DNA from: Actinocrinis puniceicyclus
Lineage (GTDB): Bacteria; Actinomycetota; Actinomycetes; Streptomycetales; Catenulisporaceae
Direction of reading: 5' to 3'
Assembly (NCBI RefSeq): GCF_018283645.1
Contig: NZ_JAGSXH010000032.1
Location: 1 to 55,425 of the forward strand
DNA: 55,425 nucleotides
The first letter of the stretch is position 1, and each line of letters starts with the position of its first letter. This document shows, piece by piece, positions 20,473 through 28,330 of the stretch. The position numbers were made by a program, and so were the translations under genes. The notes under the pieces are model-generated. The model was given only the letters and a program-made list of their open reading frames with translations, made no database searches and was not told the DNA's origin.

Positions 20473-21504
20473 TCACTGCTTTTCGAGCGCGAAGCCCGCC
20501 TTGATCCACTTGCTGGACTCGATCGTCACGCCGACCGCGCGATCGCCCTCGACCATGCGCGGCAGCAGCCGTTCGAGCTGGAAGAAGGGCAGTGCGTTGG
20601 CGGTGTTGCCGGTCTCGGCCACGCAGCTGATCTCGCGCGCGCCGGAGACGCTGAGCCGCTCGGTGATCCGGCGCGTCATCGTCCCGGACAGCTGCGGGGG
20701 CAGCAGGTAGTCGACCTCTGACTTCTTCCAGTCCAGCTCGTCGAGTAGTTCCGCGAACACCTCGTCGGCCATGCCGGGAACGTGCTGCTCGATCGCCTTG
20801 TAGTCCTCGCTTCCGGCGGGCAGGTCGGCGAGCCGGTCGGCCAGGCCGAACCACTCGACGGTCTGCGCCGGCGCCCGGCCCAGGCCGACCAGTCGCACGA
20901 GGGTGCGCCGCAGCACGGCCGAACCGGGGCCCGGCCGCGTCCCGAGCACGGCCGCGCCGGCGCCGTCACCGAACAGCACGACGTTGACCAACTGGCCCGG
21001 CGGCATGGCGGCCAGGTCCAGTCCGACGTCGAGGTGCTTCGCGCACACGTCGCCGCCGATGACCAGTGCGGTGCGGTGGTCCGCGCAGCGCAGCAGCCCT
21101 TCGGCCACCTGCAGCGCCTGCACCGCGCCGGTGCACCCGGATTGCAGCTGGTAGGCCGGGACCTGGTCGATGCCGAGCCGGTCGGCGACCATCGTCACGG
21201 TCGCGGGCATCAGCTTGTCCGGCGTCGCGGTCGCCATCACCAGCAGATCGACGTCCTGCGGGCCGAGGCCCGCGGACCGCAGCGCCTCGGCTCCGGCCTG
21301 CGCGGCGAGATCCGCGAGAGTGGCCGTGGCCTGCCCCGACTCCAGGTCGACGACCAGGTGCCGGCCGCTGGTCCCGACGAAGGCGTCGATCCACTGCTCG
21401 AACGCCGCCGGCATGCCGAACCGCCGCGCCAGCGCGGCGTTGTCGATCTGTGGCCCCGGCAGGACGCCGGATGCCGACAGGACGTGTACTTCGCTGGTAC
21501 CCAT
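20473..21504 (-). CDS. KAS III-like enzyme of tetronate ring formation (Agg1-like)
   Basis: A 343-residue thiolase-fold protein of the FabH type. In tetronate pathways this enzyme joins the polyketide beta-ketoacyl thioester with glyceryl-ACP, forming the C-C and C-O bonds of the ring. The active Cys is present (SGCTGA, Cys124), and so is an Asn in ETGNTAN (Asn300). The place of the usual catalytic His, in the FabH PHQAN motif, reads PPQLS (Pro270), so the Cys-His-Asn triad is incomplete. ATG 21504 follows a strong AGGAGG sequence. The gene begins 31 bp after the beta-barrel gene and ends ~118 bp before the FkbH start; that spacer carries imperfect CTTCGGG/CTTCGCAG repeats. Confidence 0.9.
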   Translation of the reverse strand: MGTSEVHVLSASGVLPGPQIDNAALARRFGMPAAFEQWIDAFVGTSGRHLVVDLESGQATATLADLAAQAGAEALRSAGLGPQDVDLLVMATATPDKLMPATVTMVADRLGIDQVPAYQLQSGCTGAVQALQVAEGLLRCADHRTALVIGGDVCAKHLDVGLDLAAMPPGQLVNVVLFGDGAGAAVLGTRPGPGSAVLRRTLVRLVGLGRAPAQTVEWFGLADRLADLPAGSEDYKAIEQHVPGMADEVFAELLDELDWKKSEVDYLLPPQLSGTMTRRITERLSVSGAREISCVAETGNTANALPFFQLERLLPRMVEGDRAVGVTIESSKWIKAGFALEKQ

Positions 21505-21535
21505 CGGTGCGATCCCTCCTGGTGAATCCGGGGTC

Positions 21536-22084
21536 TCAGGAGCCCGTGTCGTCGCCGCCGCACAGCACGATCTGCTCCTGCACCGGCCACGGCGCGGTGT
21601 GGCTGGTCATGCGCCACCGCCAGATGCCGTGCTTGCCGGCGTAACCGCCGCTGACACCGTTGATCGGGGCCTCGACCCAGGCGCCGGACAGGATCTCGGT
21701 GCGGTCGTAGACGCCGGTCGAGACGAGCGCGCCATCGGAGAGCTGAAGGGTCTCGGAGATGCTCTCGATGGTGTGGCCCGCCGAGTCGCGCTTGAGGATG
21801 TCCAGATGCCCGGCAGTGCTGCCGACGCTCTGCCCCGAGGCGTCCTGCAACGGATCCAGATATACGGCCATCGCGCCGACGGGCGGATTCGCCGGGTCCG
21901 TGATCGGCTCGTTGGCGTAGATCCGCACCGTCGGCTCGGTGACCTCGATCCGAGTGCAGCCGGGCCGATCAGACGCAGCGGCCGCGGCCGCACTGTGGGG
22001 CGCGGCCGCAGTGACACCGCCGCCGACCGCCGCGACGGCCAGACCCGCGGCCAGCAGCCGCCGCCTCTTGTATCCGGAATTCAC
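21536..22084 (-). CDS. Secreted AbyU-like beta-barrel protein, candidate spirotetronate [4+2] cyclase
   Basis: The gene encodes 182 residues from GTG 22084, with AGGAGGT ~9 nt upstream. Residues 6-37 form a signal peptide: KRRR, a hydrophobic Ala/Gly/Val run, then a poly-Ala cleavage region, possibly Tat type. The mature part looks like an allene-oxide-cyclase/dirigent-type barrel: VGSTAGHL (88-94), LQLSDGALVSTG (113-124), then GVSGGYAGKHG and WRWRM (143-159). From memory this matches the AbyU pattern GTSSG...LSDG...GVSGRY.G..G..QWRM. It has exactly two cysteines, Cys43 and Cys175, at the two ends of the barrel, so a disulfide after export is plausible. It is the first gene of the operon, 31 bp before the KAS III gene. 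The cyclase role is inferred; a secreted, non-enzymatic barrel protein is the alternative. Confidence 0.75.
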   Translation of the reverse strand: MNSGYKRRRLLAAGLAVAAVGGGVTAAAPHSAAAAAASDRPGCTRIEVTEPTVRIYANEPITDPANPPVGAMAVYLDPLQDASGQSVGSTAGHLDILKRDSAGHTIESISETLQLSDGALVSTGVYDRTEILSGAWVEAPINGVSGGYAGKHGIWRWRMTSHTAPWPVQEQIVLCGGDDTGS

Positions 22085-22834
22085 GCTTCCGTACCTCCTA
22101 CGCAGTGGGCTTCGACGCGTGAGTACGCCGACGTCTCGATCCTGGGCGAGCGCTCTTGTGCCGCTCTAAGACACCGCTGAGCCGCGCGCGCCGGCAGGCG
22201 TGCGTCCGCGTACACGTGCGCAGTGCAGACGACTACCGGGGGAGTAGATATGGCGAAACAGGCAGTTCTTGGAGCGAATTGCTCAGCAGCTCGTTCAGCG
22301 CGCGTTTCTTCGTGCGCGCAGGCGCATCCACGCGCCCGGTCGCGGCCTTCTGTACGAGGGCCTCGCCTGCAAATGCCCTGCGTCAGCCCGCGGTCCGCGA
22401 AGGCCCTGTCCGTGCTCGCCGCGGTGGCGGGAGCGCGTCCACGGTCCTGTGCCTGTGACCGAGTGCACCGGGCGTATCAGCCTTATGTCAGTAAGGCTAC
22501 GAACCGGGAGGCGACCGTCATACCCCAAACCTGCCGAGCTTCCGTCTCGCTGGGGCTCAGCGGCGGCGGGATGGGGTGTCCACGCGCCGGTCAGGGGTGC
22601 GGGTGGGCGCCGACTCGGGGTCGGACACCGGGGTACCGGCCGCGCGCCGCCATCCGCGCCGGGCGCCGCCCCGGCGCACCTCGCGCGCTCAGCGGCGCGT
22701 CGATCTTCCCAGGTCCCGGCGCACCGGGGATCACCCCCGCGTGGCCGGCGCGAGCCGGATCGACTCCGCCTCGTTCGAACCTGTGCCGGATCATCAGGTA
22801 TCGGATATGGTGGTTCCGGCGAGCGGGCGGCCGG
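22085..22834. other. Divergent intergenic region between the PKS operon and UbiA gene
   Basis: 750 bp between two outward-facing starts, so it must hold the promoters of the left operon and of the UbiA gene. I find no convincing -35/-10 pair. A GGGGGAG sequence sits 5 nt before an ATG at 22250 that is in frame with the UbiA gene, but the following codons have low third-position GC and the middle section does not read as protein. I treat it as non-coding or a decayed leader. Confidence 0.5.
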
Positions 22835-23773
22835 GTGTGGGACCGCGCGGCTTGCCACGGACGGTCGTTCCTGCGGAGGATCGAGGGGCTGCTGATCGGC
22901 GCGCGCGTGCTCACCGCGTTGGGCCGGTGCCTGGTCGAGGCGCGGCCGGTGGTGCAGGTGGTTTTCCTCATGCGGTTCGCCTCGGGCGCCGCGCTCGGCA
23001 CCGGACGGCTGCGGCTCGGCGCCGCGCTGCTCGGTGCGCTCGGCTGGTCCCTGGCCACCTGCGCGATCTACCTGTGCAACGGGATCGCGGACTACGCCGA
23101 GGACGTGGGCAACGGTTCGCGCCGGCCGATAGCGAGCGGCGCGCTGCCGCTGGCGTTCGCCCGGCGCGTCGTCCTCGTGCTCGCGTTTGCGGCACTCGTC
23201 CAGGCGATGATCGCAGGACCGTGCCAATTCGCGGTGATGCTCTCTTATTTGACGGTAGGTTATGCGTATTCCGGGCCTCCGTTTCCGCTCAAGCGCCGCT
23301 ATTACACGGCGAGTCTCGGTGGTGCGGCCCTCGGCCTGCTGACATATCTCGGCGGCGCCGTGGCGTCCGCGCGCGCGATCAGCGCGCCGCTGCTGGTTTT
23401 CGCGCTCGCCATGACCGCGTGGATGGGCGGCGTCGGGGGCATCGCCAAGGACCTCTCCGACGTGACGGGCGACCGGCTCGCCGGCCGGCGCTCCTGGCCG
23501 CTCGTGCTCGGCCCGCAGCGGGCCGGCGGCCTGATGCTGCTGGTCGCCTTCGCGGTGGCCGCGGGATTCACCGCGGCGGCCGCCGTCGCGGGGCACGGGC
23601 TGCTGCTGCCGGCCGCGGCCGTGGCCGCGGGCGCCGTGGTGCTGGCGGTGGTGACCGCGCGCGTACCGCCGGACGCGAGCCGCCGAGTGCGCCGTCGCCC
23701 CTATCGGGTGTTCATGGCGGTGCAGTATCTGGGGCACGCCGGGCTCGTCCTGGCCCTGCTCGCCCCGTTGTAG
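22835..23773 (+). CDS. UbiA-family prenyltransferase (integral membrane)
   Basis: About 312 residues with a chain of hydrophobic helices from ~residue 25 onward. Two Asp-rich diphosphate-binding motifs are visible: NGIADYAEDVGN (usual NDxxDxxxD, here NGxxDxxxD) and KDLSDVTGDRLAGRRSWP. The family transfers prenyl groups to aromatic or other acceptors, and some members are membrane terpene cyclases; the substrate cannot be read here. The start is uncertain: GTG 22835 gives normal length, GTG 22907 is also in frame, and an open frame extends to ATG 22250 without coding character. It is transcribed divergently from the tetronate operon, and a role in either natural-product pathway is unproven. 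Confidence 0.8.
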   Translation: MWDRAACHGRSFLRRIEGLLIGARVLTALGRCLVEARPVVQVVFLMRFASGAALGTGRLRLGAALLGALGWSLATCAIYLCNGIADYAEDVGNGSRRPIASGALPLAFARRVVLVLAFAALVQAMIAGPCQFAVMLSYLTVGYAYSGPPFPLKRRYYTASLGGAALGLLTYLGGAVASARAISAPLLVFALAMTAWMGGVGGIAKDLSDVTGDRLAGRRSWPLVLGPQRAGGLMLLVAFAVAAGFTAAAAVAGHGLLLPAAAVAAGAVVLAVVTARVPPDASRRVRRRPYRVFMAVQYLGHAGLVLALLAPL

Positions 23774-24330
23774 CGACCGCGCTGGAAAACGCCCGCGCAT
23801 CGCGGCGCCGAAATCGCGCACCGGCAGGAAGAGGGCTCTGGCTCGTTCCAGTCCGATGCCGTATGATTGGCCTGGTATCAGTAGGCTGAGCATTTCCGGT
23901 CTACGCCGTCGCAAGTGAAGATCGTTTGTGAATGACCGTGCGGGCGGCGTGCGAAAACGCGGTCGCACGGCTGGGAGTGATGCTCAAGCGATCGGGGATG
24001 CAGAAGCGTTGAGGACGGCGAACCCGCGTTCGGACGGGGCGCACAACCTGTCGCGCCCGATGTCAATGCGCTTGTCTAAACCGCCTGACCTGCAAGTTCG
24101 GGACATCTGACGCGGCATGCGCCATGCCGCCGGTACCTCGGTGTCCGTAGTCTCCTTTTCGTCCCGTCATGGTCCATTTCATCGGCTGATCAAGTGACGA
24201 TCGAAAAAGTTCATTGAATACGGCGGTTGAATCTCGGCGATTTCACGCGATAGGCACAAACACGTGTGAAAATCGGGTATGCGGCTTCACCGGCGAACCG
24301 TTGGTGTGTCGAACGAGGGGACGCAGTTGC
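23774..24330. other. Intergenic region upstream of the sensor kinase
   Basis: 557 bp with lower GC than its surroundings. It contains a good -10-like TATGAT at 23862-23867 but no matching -35 at 17 bp, and TTGAAT at 24227-24232 with TAGGCA 18 bp downstream. I cannot choose a promoter. I see no small gene or clear terminator. Confidence 0.4.
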
Positions 24331-25431
24331 ATGGAACCTAAGGGTGAGCTCGCGGACGCCGAATGGTTGGCGACCCTCATCCGGGCGGACCGCGACTCGA
24401 TACTCGGTCAGTACGGTCGGCAGCTTCGATCTCTGGACAACGCGATCGCGCACGACGACAACGCGCTGGTGCAGGCGCTGGCGAACGCGGGGCAGATCCT
24501 GGACGACGTGTGCGCGAGCCTGCGCTCCGGCCGGGTCCTGGTCGGCGAGGGCTACCAGATGATCGCCTGGGACATCGGCTTCAGCCGCGCCGCCGAGGGC
24601 GTGCACCCGAGCGAGTCGTTGCAGGCGTCCTCAGTGTTCTTCTGTACCGTGCTGGACAACGTCGGGCGCCGGCTGGCCGACCGCCCCGACGCGCTGGGGC
24701 TCCTCGTGCAGAGCGCGATGGCGCTTGAGCGAAGCATCACGCTGCGGGTGCGCACCGCCATCGCCGGCTACACTGGCTACCTGCTCAACCAGGTGCACGA
24801 CGCGCAGGTCAACGAGCGCCGCCGGATCGCCCGCGACCTGCACGACCGGATCGGGCACTGCATCAGCGTGACGCACCAGCAGCTGGAACTGTTCAGCCTC
24901 TACGTCGAGACCGACGCGGGCAAGGCCAGCCAGAAGGTCGAGGCCGCGCAGCGAGCCGTGCTCGAATCCATGCAGAACCTGCGCGCCTTCACTTCCGACC
25001 TGTACGGCTTCAACCCGCTCAAGAGCCTGGACACCGCGCTCAAGTACTACATCGACAGCGCCGCCGGCGACGACGTGCACGTCCAACTGCGCGTCAACGG
25101 GAACGAGGGCTGGGCCGCGCCGGAGGTCATGGACGAGGCCTTCCTCGTGCTGCGCGAGGCCGCGCGCAACGCGCTGCGGCACGCCCACCCGTCCACGCTC
25201 GTCATCAACGTGGACATCACCCCGCAGGAGCTGCGCGCGTTCGTCGAGGACGACGGCGACGGCTTCGACGTGCACAACCAGGCCCGCGGCGACGGACTCG
25301 GCATCAGGTCGATGCGCGAGCGGGCCCGCCTGCTGGGTGGCACGCTGCACCTGCGCAGCCGGGTCGGGCAGGGCACGCACGTGGACCTGGCCATTCCCCT
25401 GGACGGGCGGGGCGATGACTACGCGGACTGA
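24331..25431 (+). CDS. NarL/DesK-type sensor histidine kinase without membrane segments
   Basis: A 366-residue protein. The HisKA_3 phosphoacceptor segment reads ERRRIARDLHDRIGH (His near residue 172). The GHKL ATPase follows, with an N-box REAARNALRHAH, a G1 box DDGDGFD and a G2-like GLGIRSMRERARLLGG. The N-terminal ~150 residues are helical and hydrophilic with no transmembrane helix, so it probably senses a cytoplasmic signal or partner. ATG 24331 is preceded by GAGGGG at a somewhat long distance. Its last 17 nt overlap the response-regulator gene, so the two form one unit. Regulation of the adjoining biosynthetic genes is inferred from position only. Confidence 0.92.
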   Translation: MEPKGELADAEWLATLIRADRDSILGQYGRQLRSLDNAIAHDDNALVQALANAGQILDDVCASLRSGRVLVGEGYQMIAWDIGFSRAAEGVHPSESLQASSVFFCTVLDNVGRRLADRPDALGLLVQSAMALERSITLRVRTAIAGYTGYLLNQVHDAQVNERRRIARDLHDRIGHCISVTHQQLELFSLYVETDAGKASQKVEAAQRAVLESMQNLRAFTSDLYGFNPLKSLDTALKYYIDSAAGDDVHVQLRVNGNEGWAAPEVMDEAFLVLREAARNALRHAHPSTLVINVDITPQELRAFVEDDGDGFDVHNQARGDGLGIRSMRERARLLGGTLHLRSRVGQGTHVDLAIPLDGRGDDYAD

Positions 25432-26092
25432 CGGCAAGATCGCGATCGTCCTCGTCGACGACCACGTGCTGGTGCGCGAGGGCATTCGGGAGATCCTCTC
25501 CGCGGAGGGGGACATCGTGGTGGTCGCGGAGGCCGCCAACAGCGAGGAGGCGATCGGCAAGGTCGTCCAGCACCGGCCGGACATCGTCCTGCTGGACGTT
25601 GAGATCCCCGGACGGCAGGCGGCGGAGACGGTGGCCCGGATGCGGCTCGCCTCGGCGACCAGCCGAATCATCATGCTGAGCATGTACGACGCGCCGATCG
25701 TGCTGCGCAAGCTGATCGCTGAGGGCATCAGCGGCTATCTGCTCAAGAGCGTCGATCGCAAGGAACTGGTAGCGGCGGTCCGCAGCGTGTACCAGTCGCC
25801 GGAGCGGATGGTGCTCTCCATCTCCCGGGAGAGCCTGGCGCAGCTGCACGGCTCCCATGAGAAGTCCCTCTCGGCGCGTGAGCTGGCCATCCTGCGTCTG
25901 GTCGCGCAGGCGCTGAGCAACAGTCAGATCGCCACGCGGATGCATGTGACCGAGGCGACGGTGAAGCGCCACCTGCACGGCGTGTTCGTGAAGCTGGGCG
26001 CGGTCTCCCGGATCGACGCGGTGAACAAGGCCATCGCCGGCGGGCTGCTCGCCGGGCACGCGCGAGAGGGCGGCTCGATGCGCCGCGACTGA
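25415..26092 (+). CDS. NarL/FixJ-family response regulator
   Basis: A 225-residue cytoplasmic regulator, partner of the preceding kinase. Its receiver domain (about 8-125) has the acidic pair VDDH, the phosphoacceptor Asp in VLLDVEIPG and a conserved Lys in LLKSVD. The C-terminal LuxR-type helix-turn-helix (about 155-215) includes LSARELAILRLVAQALSNSQ and TEATVKRHLHGVFVKLG. ATG 25415 lies within the kinase gene and overlaps it by 17 nt. Target sites cannot be read from the sequence. Confidence 0.94.
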   Translation: MTTRTDGKIAIVLVDDHVLVREGIREILSAEGDIVVVAEAANSEEAIGKVVQHRPDIVLLDVEIPGRQAAETVARMRLASATSRIIMLSMYDAPIVLRKLIAEGISGYLLKSVDRKELVAAVRSVYQSPERMVLSISRESLAQLHGSHEKSLSARELAILRLVAQALSNSQIATRMHVTEATVKRHLHGVFVKLGAVSRIDAVNKAIAGGLLAGHAREGGSMRRD

Positions 26093-26468
26093 GCTCAAGA
26101 CGCGGGTCGCCGAGGTCGCCGAGGTCGCCGGGATCGGCGGCCGGTGATGCAGCGGCTCGGGACTGTTGCGGTATCGTCCCGGTGGTGGGGTGCGGTGTGA
26201 TGGCCACGGCCTGGGCGCCGCCTCGCGCGTCAGACCTCGAATCTCAAGCTTGGACGGCGTTCGGTCCGGTTCGTCGGCGGGGGCCCGATCGCCGGAGGCC
26301 GTCTCCGGCCGATCAGCCGCCGTATCAGACCAGGAATCCGCACCACGCGACCTCTCACCAGCTCGTAGGGGTGTCGGGTGGTGCACCCGGGGTTGTGACC
26401 CCGCCTCGGGCGACCATACGTTCGGCGGGATGCCACAGCACATGATTGACACAGCACGAGGAGGCGGC
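26093..26468. other. Intergenic spacer with short tandem repeat
   Basis: 376 bp. Just after the response-regulator stop, GTCGCCGAG-type nine-base units repeat three times (about 26106-26132). An AGGAGG at 26459-26464 serves the next gene. I see no other gene or clear promoter. Confidence 0.5.
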
Positions 26469-27293
26469 GTGGAGCACCGCGCGCAGCCGTTGCGACTGAC
26501 CATCCTGGGCGCGGGGGTGACCGGTGCGAACCTGGCCTGCCAGGCCGTCGCCCGCGGCATCCCGGTGGTTCTGGTGGACCGGGAGCACAGCGCGCTCGGC
26601 CGGGCCCGCACGCAGCTCGCGCGGGCCGTCGGCGCGAGAGCGGCGGCCGCCGGGGGACTGCTGAGCACGAGCGTGTCGCTGGCGGACGGAGGTGGCGCCA
26701 CGATCGTGGTCGAGGCGGTCACCGAGAGCGCCGTCGCCAAGACCCGCGCGTTCGCTCAGGTGTGCGCGGTCTTCGAGCCCGGAACCGCGCTCGCCTCATG
26801 CACTTCGGCGATCCCGATCGACGAGCTCGCCGACTGGTCCGGCCGGCCCTTCGACCTGGTCGCCACCCACTTCCCGAATCCGGTCTTCCGCAGCCGCACG
26901 GTCGAGGTGTCCCGCGGCCGGCACACCTCCGACGAGGCGATGGACGCGGCGCGCTTTCTCATCGCGGCGCTCGGACTGCGCCTGGTGGAGTCGCCACAGG
27001 CACCGGTGGGTGTCCGGCTGCAGTACCCGATGATCAACACGGCGGCCGGGCTGTTCGGCCACGGGGTTCGCGCGGATGCCGTGGACGCGGCGATGAGCTG
27101 CTGCTACGGGCACGCCGTGGGCCCGCTGCGGGCCGCCGACCTGATCGGCATCGACAGCCTGGTGCGCACCCTCGACGAGATCTACACGCGCACCGGCGAC
27201 GCCGCGAGCCGGCCCTGCCGCGTGCTGCTCGACATGCTCGAAGACGGCGCGCTCGGCTGCAAGGTCGGCCGCGGCTTCTACGAATACGGCTGA
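26469..27293 (+). CDS. 3-hydroxyacyl-CoA dehydrogenase-family protein
   Basis: About 274 residues from GTG 26469, 4 nt after AGGAGG; in-frame ATGs at 26442 and 26430 would add 9-13 residues but lack this signal. The Rossmann motif GAGVTGANLA is at the N-terminus. The family's catalytic His lies in THFPNP and the Glu in VEV; the C-terminal domain ends with the typical GCKVGRGFYEYG. In INTAAG a Thr stands where most relatives have Glu (INEA). The family oxidises 3-hydroxyacyl thioesters with NAD. FkbK-type relatives oxidise glyceryl-ACP, which matters because an FkbH-type system is nearby, but the other methoxymalonyl enzymes are missing, so the substrate is open. Confidence 0.85.
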   Translation: MEHRAQPLRLTILGAGVTGANLACQAVARGIPVVLVDREHSALGRARTQLARAVGARAAAAGGLLSTSVSLADGGGATIVVEAVTESAVAKTRAFAQVCAVFEPGTALASCTSAIPIDELADWSGRPFDLVATHFPNPVFRSRTVEVSRGRHTSDEAMDAARFLIAALGLRLVESPQAPVGVRLQYPMINTAAGLFGHGVRADAVDAAMSCCYGHAVGPLRAADLIGIDSLVRTLDEIYTRTGDAASRPCRVLLDMLEDGALGCKVGRGFYEYG

Positions 27294-27389
27294 CGGGACT
27301 GCGCGGGGCGGGAGGGGTCGTCCGCTGCCGCACCGACTTCGCTATGCTGGCCCGTCGCGCGCCGCGCGTTGATCGGGTGGGAGGGCTCC

Positions 27390-28073
27390 TTGTCCAGGAA
27401 CAGATCGCCGCTGCGCGCTGTCGCAGGCGCCGCAATCGTTGTGCTCGTCTGCTGCGTCAGCGCGTGTGCGGGTCCAGGAGGGGCAGCGGCGACGGCGCAC
27501 TCCGTCTCGTCGGTCGCGGCCAGCGCGAGCGCGAGTGCGAGTGCGAGTGCGTCAGCGGATCTGAGTGCGATGCCGTCCGTCTCCGCGAGTCCGACCGCGG
27601 CAGCGCCGTCACCGACGCCGTCCCGGACGAGTTCCGCTGCGGTGGCCCAGGGCGTCACGGCCAGCACGCCGAAGCCGGTTTCCAAGACGACGAGCGCGGC
27701 CGGTTCGTCCAACCTCAAGGCATCGGCGACAATCACGTACGGCGAGGTCTCGTTCGTCTCGTTCAGTGGTGAACGGCTCTGCCTCTCCGTGCCAGTCACC
27801 GTGTCGAACACGGGCAACGGCCGCGTGTACTACGTCCTGCTCCATGCTTCCGTTTCTTCGTGGGTCTACTGGTCCCCGAAGACCGCGTTAACGGTGCCGG
27901 CGGGAAGTTCGCGGCAAACGACGTTCTCATTCTGCTATTCAGGCTTCACTCAGCCGGACTCGACCTGCTACTCGGCTTTGTTGGGCACCAGGTACTGGGG
28001 CGACCCGGACCCCGCGCTGGCTGATTTGGGGGCGGGTGGCACGGGCAGTTTCTGCATTCCGCACCAGCCGTAG
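27390..28073 (+). CDS. Putative lipoprotein, Ser/Ala/Thr-rich, unknown function
   Basis: About 227 residues from TTG 27390 (GGGAGGG ~5 nt upstream; TTG 27369 is an alternative). The signal peptide ends in a lipobox VSAC with Cys26, so a membrane-anchored extracytoplasmic protein is expected. A Ser-Ala repeat (AGCGCG/AGTGCG hexanucleotides, 27522-27551) and a Thr/Ser/Pro linker lead into a ~115-residue C-terminal domain, which looks beta-rich with several cysteines (ERLCLSV, SFCYSG, STCYSA, GSFCIP). The domain family is not recognised. An in-frame TTA codon at 27888-27890 suggests bldA-dependent translation if the host is streptomycete-like. Confidence 0.75.
   Translation: MSRNRSPLRAVAGAAIVVLVCCVSACAGPGGAAATAHSVSSVAASASASASASASADLSAMPSVSASPTAAAPSPTPSRTSSAAVAQGVTASTPKPVSKTTSAAGSSNLKASATITYGEVSFVSFSGERLCLSVPVTVSNTGNGRVYYVLLHASVSSWVYWSPKTALTVPAGSSRQTTFSFCYSGFTQPDSTCYSALLGTRYWGDPDPALADLGAGGTGSFCIPHQP
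27522..27551. repeat. AGYGCG hexanucleotide repeat in the lipoprotein gene
   Basis: Five consecutive units (two AGCGCG, three AGTGCG) encode alternating Ser-Ala. The reading frame is kept because the period is six. Confidence 0.85.
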
Positions 28074-28330
28074 TGCGTGGAAACTCTCGCCTGTGCCGAG
28101 AAGGCTTATGCGGAACGTTCGGTGCGCTGATCGTGGGCGGTGGTGCCGCCTGGCTGTGCGGATGTCGTGGTGGATCGAATGCACTGGTCGAGTGCGTTGA
28201 AGGCATGGGCTTGATGAAGCCCCTAGCGCCGGGTCCGGCGCCACTATCGGCCCGGACCCGCCGGGGCGCGACCCCGGAGAATGCCCGTCAGGGTTCTGCG
28301 GCGCATGGGCGGGTGCTTACGCTGGTGGGC

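Noticed and set aside
22250-22834. ATG with strong ribosome-binding sequence, in frame with the UbiA gene, giving a ~195-residue extension or a separate small protein
   Set aside because: Many codons end in A or T, the middle section is Arg/Pro/Gly-rich without fold character, and UbiA proteins do not need the extension.
26469-27293. Evidence for a methoxymalonyl-ACP pathway (FkbH plus FkbK-like protein)
   Set aside because: No FkbI-type acyl-CoA dehydrogenase or FkbG-type methyltransferase is present, and the FkbH neighbours are the tetronate set.
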